A stretch of 11,163 nucleotides of DNA from an uncultured Mycoplasmatota bacterium (lineage in GTDB: Bacteria > Bacillota_I > Bacilli_A > RF39 > UBA660): contig CANPBV010000051.1 in the NCBI GenBank assembly GCA_947572405.1, forward strand, positions 1-11,163, given 5' to 3'. Every line of letters begins with the position of its first letter. Position 1 is the stretch's first letter. The notes below the pieces were generated by a model. That model did no database searches. It saw only the letters and a list, made by a program, of their open reading frames with translations, and was not told the DNA's origin. This document shows positions 5,636-11,163 of this stretch, one piece after another. Both the position numbers and the translations under genes were made by a program.

Positions 5636-5660
5636 AAGGGAGAACAATTCCCTTTTTTTT
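5634..5660 (+). terminator. Intrinsic terminator after radC
   Basis: AAAAGGGA (5634-5641), a 7-base loop, TCCCTTTT (5649-5656), continuing into a run of T to 5660. It begins at the radC stop codon. Confidence 0.85.
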
Positions 5661-5713
5661 CTTCAAAAATTATTCAGTAGAATTTCTTCAAACGAATTTA
5701 GTAAAGTGTTTTA

Positions 5714-5755
5714 TGATAGAATAGATCTAGATAAAAATGGTATAGATACACTATA
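5714..5755 (+). promoter_or_regulatory. Likely promoter and palindromic leader of the restriction-modification operon
   Basis: An extended -10, TGATAGAAT (5714-5722), stands about 135 bases before the first gene; no good -35 is seen. Downstream are a TAGATCTA palindrome (5722-5729) and TATAG-ATACA-CTATA (5741-5755), possible operators in the leader. No controller (C) protein gene is visible. Confidence 0.45.
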
Positions 5756-5857
5756 AGATACAAGAATTTATCTCCTACTCTAAAAAAATAAAATTAAAAA
5801 ACGTCTCATATTAAATAAAAAAACGAAAGAAGTGACAAAGAAAGGAGGGTACTATGT

Positions 5858-6604
5858 TTGAATGAGGAAATTATTAAATCTAAGCTTCGTGTTCAAAAAC
5901 ATGGAGAAGTATTTACCCCTAAAAGAATAGTAAAAAAAATGCTAAATATACCCGAGATAAAAGAGGCTTGTGAAAATTTAACAGCAACGTTTTTAGAACC
6001 GGCTGCTGGAGAAGGCGCTTTTTTAGTAGTAATACTCGAGAGAAAGTTAAACATGGTATCTAAAAAATACAATAACGATTTAATTCAATATGAAAATTAT
6101 TCTTTGCTCGCCCTGGCAACACTATACGGAATTGAATTATTGGAAGATAATGCCCAAATATGTGTGATGAACATGTTTCAACATTACTATGATAACTACA
6201 AAGAACAAGTTGAACATCATAATGGAGAATTAAAGAAAAAAGTATTAGATAGTGCAAAGAAAATTATTTCATTAAATATTGTTAATGGTAATTTTTTAAC
6301 GAGAAAGTCGAGAGATGGAAATCCTTTAGTATTCAGCGAATGGCAACCTGTTAACATGAGGAAAACATCGAAAAATATTAAAATACAAAGAACAGAGTAT
6401 ACATTGGATGAAGTATATGGAAGTGTAAAAAAAGAAAATGGTCGAGCAATTAATAATTTAATACAGGAGCCAGTGCAACTAGATTTGTTTGATTTTTGGG
6501 AAGATGAAACTGAAAACATACATGAAGTGCAAAAAGAAATGCGATATATACCTGTCAAAATAATCGATGTTTATAAAGAGGAGATGGAGGAAGCAGATGG
6601 ATAA
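5858..6604 (+). CDS. Adenine methyltransferase AdoMet-binding subunit lacking motif IV
   Basis: A 248-residue protein that looks like the AdoMet-binding half of an N6-adenine DNA methyltransferase. Seen: motif X 'HGEVFTP' (15-21), a canonical motif I 'FLEPAAGEGAF' (45-55), motif II 'YGIELLEDN' (90-98) and a motif III-like 'IVNGNFLT' (141-148). The catalytic (N/D)PP(Y/F) motif IV that should follow is absent; after 'GNPLVFSEW' the protein ends in about 80 residues of charged tail. That tail holds QLDLF (207-211), matching the sliding-clamp-binding consensus. The start is TTG 5858, 8-9 bases after AAAGGAGGG; the nearer ATG at 5854 opens only a three-codon frame. It overlaps the next gene by 8 bases, so the two are translationally coupled. 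It may complement that protein's atypical methyltransferase domain. It could also be a non-catalytic specificity or stabilising subunit. Confidence 0.82.
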   Translation: MNEEIIKSKLRVQKHGEVFTPKRIVKKMLNIPEIKEACENLTATFLEPAAGEGAFLVVILERKLNMVSKKYNNDLIQYENYSLLALATLYGIELLEDNAQICVMNMFQHYYDNYKEQVEHHNGELKKKVLDSAKKIISLNIVNGNFLTRKSRDGNPLVFSEWQPVNMRKTSKNIKIQRTEYTLDEVYGSVKKENGRAINNLIQEPVQLDLFDFWEDETENIHEVQKEMRYIPVKIIDVYKEEMEEADG

Positions 6605-9600
6605 GACAGTAATTAAGCCTTTTGAAGAAATTAAATATAAAGTGTATGGTTATACCTTACCCGAAGTCCCAAATCATAATGGTTATGTGAAAATTGGTGA
6701 TACGACACGTGAAGTTGTAACGAGAATTTTTGAACAAGTAGGCACAGCTGGATTAAACCCTAAAATATTATTTGAGAAAGTAGCTCGAAAATCTGATGGA
6801 GAATGGTTTCGTGATAAGGATTTACATCGGTTTCTTATTTTAAATGGAATAGAGAAAAAGGATTTTAATAGTCGTGCTGATGAGTGGTTCTATTTTAATG
6901 GAACGCTGGAAAAGGCTGAAGAGTTAACGAATAAATTTATTAACCGCGATTATGATGAAATACAAATTGACGACAAACGTTCGGATTATGTATTAAGAAA
7001 TGAACAACAACAAGCAGTTGAAAAAACTTATGAGTATTATCAAAGTAATCAGGATCCAAAAGAGTTTCTATGGAATGCTAAGCCGCGTTTTGGGAAAACG
7101 TTAACAACTTATGATTTTATAAGAAATTTAAATGCAAGAAATGTTTTAATTGTAACCAATAGACCGGCAATCGCGAATTCATGGTTCGATGATTTTAACA
7201 AATTCATAGCTTGGCAAGAGCCACAAATGAAGTTCGTATCGGAAACAGATGCACTAAATGGAAAAGCGATGACTAGAGATCAGTATCTTGAATTTATTGA
7301 TACAACTTCTCATGCTAATCCCACGCAAATTGCCTTTATTTCATTGCAGGACCTAAAGGGTGCTGAATTTGCAGGGGGTATGTATAAGAAACTAGAATGG
7401 GTAGCTGGACTAAACTGGGACTTGCTCGTAATTGATGAAGCTCATGAAGGAATCGATACTAGAAAAACTGATATAGCATTTAGCCAATTAAAAAGAGACT
7501 TTACCCTGCATTTATCAGGTACTCCGTTTAAAGCCTTAGCTAAAGGTGATTTTTCTGAAGAACAAATATTTAATTGGTCGTATGTAGATGAACAAGAAGC
7601 TAAAGAAAACTGGGATCCAACAATTGGTAGCAATCCTTACGAAAGTTTACCTACTTTAAATTTATTCACGTATCAAATGAGTAAAATGATAGAAGATGAA
7701 GTATCGGCAGGATTAACAATAGAGGAAGAAAAAAATGTTGATTATGCATTTGATTTAAATGAATTTTTTAGAGTGAAAGAAAATGGACGATTTGAGTATG
7801 AAGAAAGTGTTGTTCGCTTTTTAGACAATCTATCTTCAGGGAAGTTTCCATTTTCTGAAAATCAATATCGTAATGAACTAAATCATACATTTTGGCTTCT
7901 ACCACGTGTGAATGCGGCAAAAGCACTTGAAAAATTATTAAACTCTCATCCAACATTCAAAGATTATAAAGTAGTACTTGCAGCAGGAGATGGTGTTAGT
8001 TTACATGATGGCGTAGAAGCAGAAGCGCTTGATTTGAAAGAAAATACAAAAAGCTTTGATAAAGTTAGAAATGCAATTGAGCAAAATGATACGACAATAA
8101 CACTTTCTGTGGGTCAACTGACGACTGGTGTGACGATTCCAGAATGGACAGCTGTATTAATGTTAAATAATATTGAGTCTCCTAGTTTATATTTTCAGGC
8201 TGCATTTAGGTCACAAAACCCTTATGAATATGAGGAAGATGGTAAACTTTTTAGAAAAGAAAATGCGTATATCTTTGACTTTTCACCAGATCGAACATTA
8301 AGACTTTATGATGAATTTGCTAACAACTTGTCTAGTGGTAGTTCTAAAACAAGCGAGGAAAGAAAGCGCAAAATAAAGAAGTTATTAAATTTCTTTCCAG
8401 TAATTGCTGAAGACGAAGAAGGTACAATGCACGAAATAGATGCATCTGAAGTATTAACGATACCTACACGAATTACTTCACGAGAAGTTGTTAAAAGAGG
8501 CTTTATGAGTAACTTACTATTTGCTAATATATCGGGTATCTTTTCAGGAGATTCACCATTTAAAGAGATTTTAGATAAAATACCACCTGAGAAAAATAAA
8601 AGATTAGAGAAACCGAGAGAAATACCTGTCACAAATCCACATTTAAATGACGATGGAGAAGTAGAAATACCAAAAGAAGTAGTGATAGGCAAATCGAAGG
8701 AACTATTTGGTGAAAAAATATATACAACAATTGAGGTTGTTGATGATGTTGTATCTTCATTAGAAGAAGCTGAAGAAAAGCAGAAAGAATCTATTAAAAG
8801 ATTAGCTAAAAATATAACAGAGTCATTTTCAGAAGGCTTTACTAGGCTGAAAGATTCTTTTAATTTAAACAAAGGACAAACTGATAAATTAAAAGATTCA
8901 GTAAATAATTCCATCGAAGATATTATCAATGAAAAGATTTTAACTTTAATTAATCAATTAAAAGAATTAGAAAAAGAATATGAAAGCAAAAAACAAGAAG
9001 CAGAAACAATAAAAGATGAGAGTATATTAAAAGCAGCAACTCACCACTATGAAAAACAGAAACAAAAAATTGAAGAGTCTTTTACAGAAGAAATTAACAA
9101 AGAAATTGAAAAAACGATCAATACTGTTGTGGAAGAACAAATAGAAAAAGTGGAAGAAAAGAAAAAGAAGACAACAGAAGATGATGTTCGAGATCATTTA
9201 CGAGGATTTGCCCGTACAATTCCTGCATTCTTAATGGCATACGGAGATGAAGATACAAGATTAGAAAATTTTGAGGTTAATATTGATGAAGCCACATTCG
9301 AAGATTTGACGAGTATTACAATAGAGGAATTCAAGAAGCTTCGTGATGGATTTGAGTATCCAGATAATAATGGGGAAACTAAAGTAATTCCAGGATTATT
9401 CAATGAAGTTGTGTTCAATGCTAGTATCCAAGAGTTTTTAGATACAAAAATTCGTTTAGCAAATTATTTTGATGATAGTTTGCAAGAGGACATTTTTGAT
9501 TATATCCCACCACAGAAAACAAATCAGATATTTACACCGAAAAATGTAGTAAAGAAAATGGTCAATACATTAGAGGTAGAAAATCCAGGAATTTTTTCGG

Positions 9601-10937
9601 ATAAGACAAAGAAGTTTGCTGATTTATATGTAAAAAGTGGTTTGTACATTACTGAAATCGTAAAAAAACTAAATGAAGGTTTGAAAGGACAATTTCCAAA
9701 TCAACAGGAACGTATTAAATGGATACTTGAAAATCAAGTATACGCATGTGCACCTAGTAATATTATTTATAACATTGTAAAAAACTTTATCTATAGTGAT
9801 ACGGTAAATGTGTCAACCAAAAATCTTATAGAAGTTGATACAATGAAATTAGCTAGTGAAGAGAGATTAAGTACTGGAATCTATAAGTTATTTGGAGATG
9901 ATAGATTGAAATTTGATGTAATTATTGGTAATCCCCCTTATCAGGATGAGACTATAGGAGACAATAAAACTTATGCCCCTCCTATTTATCATACATTCTT
10001 GGAAGAGTCATACAAGTTAGCAGATAAAGTTGAGATGATTCATCCTGCTCGATTCTTATTTAACGCCGGAAGTACACCAAAAGCATGGAACCAGAAGATG
10101 CTTTCTGATGAACATCTGAAGGTTGTTGATTATATTGATGATAGCTCTAAAGTATTCCCTAATACTGATATAAAGGGTGGAATTGCAATAACATATCGAG
10201 ATAAGGAAAAGAAGTTTGGAGCAATTGGAACTTTCGTTGTTCACGAAGGATTAAATACTATTTTAAAGAAAGTGAAAGATGGAAATTTTAACTCCTTTAG
10301 TGAATTAGTACATGCACCCGAGAGTTATAAGTTTACAGAAGCAATCCATGAAGATCACAAGAATGTTAAAGGATTATTGAGTAAAGGTCATGAGTATGCA
10401 GTAATGACAAATATTTTTGGTAAACTACCTTTTATTTTCTTAGATTCAAAACCGAATGATACTGAAGAATATTATCGGTTTTTTGGAAGAGAAAAGAATG
10501 AACGTGTCTATAAATGGATAAAGGCTAAATATATTGAATCTCACCCAAATTTATTAAAGTATAAAGTATTCCTTGCTAAGTCGAATGGTAGTGGTTCATT
10601 TGGGGAAAGTCTAACTGAACCCGTTATAGGATCACCATTTGAGGGACATACCCAAACATTTATAAGTATTGGAAAGTTTGATACTAAATATGAAGCTACA
10701 GCAGTGACGAAGTATATTAAAACTAAATTTTTACGGGCATTGCTGGGAACATTAAAAGTTACCCAAGATAATAAAAAAGCTTCTTGGTCAAATATTCCTC
10801 TCCAGGATTTCACAAATAACTCCGATATTGATTGGTCAAATTCAATATCGGAGATTGATCAACAGTTATATAGTAAGTATAATTTGAGTGAGAATGAAAT
10901 AAAATTTATCGAAGAAAATGTAAAAATCATGGAATAA
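6597..10937 (+). CDS. Fused GIY-YIG-like nuclease / SF2 helicase / Eco57I-like methyltransferase restriction-modification enzyme
   Basis: A 1446-residue single-chain restriction-modification enzyme. In order: residues 14-100, a GIY-YIG/T5orf172-like nuclease fold ('VYGYTLP' at 16-22, 'YVKIGDTTR' at 30-38, 'LHRFL' 76-80, 'DEWF' 95-98). At 130-560, an SF2 motor with Walker A AKPRFGKT (161-168), DEAH (280-283), SGTP (307-310), motif V 'GQLTTGVTIP' (506-515) and motif VI 'QAAFRSQ' (534-540). About 715-870 is a charged coiled coil. At 975-1200 comes an Eco57I-like methyltransferase with motif X 'QIFTP' (977-981), an unusual motif I 'FADLYVKSGLYI' (1007-1018) and NPPY (1112-1115). Finally, at 1200-1446, a target-recognition-type region ('HTQTFISIG', 1351-1359). 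The layout resembles type ISP enzymes (LlaGI), with GIY-YIG in place of the Mrr-type nuclease. ATG 6597 is chosen over 6567 because GGAGG lies 6 bases upstream. No frameshift is seen. Confidence 0.88.
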   Translation: MDKTVIKPFEEIKYKVYGYTLPEVPNHNGYVKIGDTTREVVTRIFEQVGTAGLNPKILFEKVARKSDGEWFRDKDLHRFLILNGIEKKDFNSRADEWFYFNGTLEKAEELTNKFINRDYDEIQIDDKRSDYVLRNEQQQAVEKTYEYYQSNQDPKEFLWNAKPRFGKTLTTYDFIRNLNARNVLIVTNRPAIANSWFDDFNKFIAWQEPQMKFVSETDALNGKAMTRDQYLEFIDTTSHANPTQIAFISLQDLKGAEFAGGMYKKLEWVAGLNWDLLVIDEAHEGIDTRKTDIAFSQLKRDFTLHLSGTPFKALAKGDFSEEQIFNWSYVDEQEAKENWDPTIGSNPYESLPTLNLFTYQMSKMIEDEVSAGLTIEEEKNVDYAFDLNEFFRVKENGRFEYEESVVRFLDNLSSGKFPFSENQYRNELNHTFWLLPRVNAAKALEKLLNSHPTFKDYKVVLAAGDGVSLHDGVEAEALDLKENTKSFDKVRNAIEQNDTTITLSVGQLTTGVTIPEWTAVLMLNNIESPSLYFQAAFRSQNPYEYEEDGKLFRKENAYIFDFSPDRTLRLYDEFANNLSSGSSKTSEERKRKIKKLLNFFPVIAEDEEGTMHEIDASEVLTIPTRITSREVVKRGFMSNLLFANISGIFSGDSPFKEILDKIPPEKNKRLEKPREIPVTNPHLNDDGEVEIPKEVVIGKSKELFGEKIYTTIEVVDDVVSSLEEAEEKQKESIKRLAKNITESFSEGFTRLKDSFNLNKGQTDKLKDSVNNSIEDIINEKILTLINQLKELEKEYESKKQEAETIKDESILKAATHHYEKQKQKIEESFTEEINKEIEKTINTVVEEQIEKVEEKKKKTTEDDVRDHLRGFARTIPAFLMAYGDEDTRLENFEVNIDEATFEDLTSITIEEFKKLRDGFEYPDNNGETKVIPGLFNEVVFNASIQEFLDTKIRLANYFDDSLQEDIFDYIPPQKTNQIFTPKNVVKKMVNTLEVENPGIFSDKTKKFADLYVKSGLYITEIVKKLNEGLKGQFPNQQERIKWILENQVYACAPSNIIYNIVKNFIYSDTVNVSTKNLIEVDTMKLASEERLSTGIYKLFGDDRLKFDVIIGNPPYQDETIGDNKTYAPPIYHTFLEESYKLADKVEMIHPARFLFNAGSTPKAWNQKMLSDEHLKVVDYIDDSSKVFPNTDIKGGIAITYRDKEKKFGAIGTFVVHEGLNTILKKVKDGNFNSFSELVHAPESYKFTEAIHEDHKNVKGLLSKGHEYAVMTNIFGKLPFIFLDSKPNDTEEYYRFFGREKNERVYKWIKAKYIESHPNLLKYKVFLAKSNGSGSFGESLTEPVIGSPFEGHTQTFISIGKFDTKYEATAVTKYIKTKFLRALLGTLKVTQDNKKASWSNIPLQDFTNNSDIDWSNSISEIDQQLYSKYNLSENEIKFIEENVKIME

Positions 10938-10953
10938 AAGTATAAGTATTAAT

Positions 10954-10970
10954 TGTATTCAACTAACATC
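10954..10970 (+). repeat. Right-end copy of the int-proximal repeat unit
   Basis: TGTATTCAACTAACATC matches the minus-strand sequence of 443-459 at 16 of 17 bases, and the plus-strand 467-486 with a 3-base insertion. Candidate integrase arm-type site at the opposite end of the element. Confidence 0.7.
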
Positions 10971-11049
10971 CATTATTTTGGTGCAAATTGGTTCAAGTAA
11001 TGTCAATTCCAATCCCTTTTTATACATTTTTATCCATATAACAATTGCC

Positions 11050-11144
11050 AAAACGTTGATATAAATGGATTTCAATGGATTAGGTACACTTGAAATTTAT
11101 CTAGATATTTCTCAAAACGTTAATATCGCGTTATATCAACGTTT
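11050..11144. repeat. Three AAACGTTRATAT repeats, two forming a palindrome
   Basis: Copies are AAAACGTTGATATA (11050-11063), AAAACGTTAATAT (11114-11126) and, inverted, TATATCAACGTTT (11132-11144). The last two form an imperfect palindrome around a CGCG centre. They may be core or accessory recombinase sites, or a host regulatory site. Confidence 0.55.
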
Positions 11145-11163
11145 CAAACGCATTTCTCACTTT

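Larger units (their letters stand above)
10938..11163. other. Gene-free right end, candidate attachment-site region
   Basis: No gene and no clear terminator. It contains the recurring 17-base motif (10954-10970), AATGGATT repeated 10 bases apart (11064-11071, 11074-11081), and three copies of AAACGTT(G/A)ATAT in both orientations. Together these suggest the recombination end of the element (attR), with flanking chromosome possibly beginning within this stretch. The exact crossover cannot be set without the other end. Confidence 0.45.

Noticed and set aside
6217..6558. A 113-codon minus-strand open frame
   Set aside because: It is antisense to the small methyltransferase-like gene, which has clear family motifs; no ribosome binding site or known domain was seen.
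8306..8929. A 207-codon open frame on the minus strand
   Set aside because: It lies entirely within the large plus-strand restriction-modification gene, is serine-rich with no recognisable domain and has the look of the antisense of E/K-rich coding DNA.
10938..11163. A tRNA gene as integration target at the right end
   Set aside because: GGTTCAAG near 10990 recalls a T-loop, but no acceptor or anticodon stems could be paired around it.
1..11163. CRISPR array or toxin-antitoxin pair
   Set aside because: No regularly spaced repeats of CRISPR size were seen, and none of the small proteins shows a toxin or antitoxin family motif.

Overview
The window is low-GC, AT-rich DNA with strong GGAGG-type ribosome binding sites and sigma-A-like promoters, as in Bacillota, class Bacilli. 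The genus cannot be set from the sequence alone. It reads as most of one integrative mobilizable element of the Tn916/ICEBs1 (MobT/TcpA) kind carrying a restriction-modification cargo. The left end of the element lies outside the window. The right end probably lies in the last ~200 bases.

Left module, minus strand, 1-4083: a tyrosine integrase cut by the window edge, a small excisionase-like HTH protein, a 64-residue unknown, a Rep_trans/MobT relaxase-replication initiator, an FtsK/TcpA-like coupling ATPase and a DUF961 (YdcP-like) protein. No VirB4, VirB6 or other mating-pore gene is visible, so transfer would need a helper. The relaxase gene is split by two compensating frameshifts, making it a decaying gene, an assembly artefact or an oddly segmented gene. 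Between relaxase and coupling protein (2119-2309) lies a dense run of hairpins, where oriT sits in relatives. The int promoter lies inside a long inverted repeat (435-495), and a 17-base motif from that repeat recurs at 10954-10970.

Centre, 4084-5191: a divergent control region with two good promoters facing opposite ways, direct repeats and a palindrome, then a plus-strand HTH/coiled-coil gene. Next is a ~340-base gene-free stretch with several nested inverted repeats, a candidate single-strand origin or structured RNA, then a short MPN/JAMM RadC-like gene with a clear terminator.

Right module, plus strand, 5858-10937: a two-gene restriction-modification operon. The first gene encodes a 248-residue protein with the AdoMet-binding half of an N6-adenine methyltransferase (motifs X, I, II, III) but no catalytic NPPY motif. 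It also carries a perfect sliding-clamp-binding pentapeptide. The second, overlapping by 8 bases, encodes a 1446-residue fusion: a GIY-YIG-like nuclease domain, an SF2 DEAH helicase/translocase, a charged coiled coil, an Eco57I-like methyltransferase with NPPY but an atypical motif I, and a C-terminal target-recognition region. The complementary motif pattern suggests that the two proteins may jointly form the modification enzyme. This is the most interesting system in the window.

The last 226 bases have no gene and contain repeats expected of an attachment site. All family assignments come from reading motifs by eye; no database search was run.
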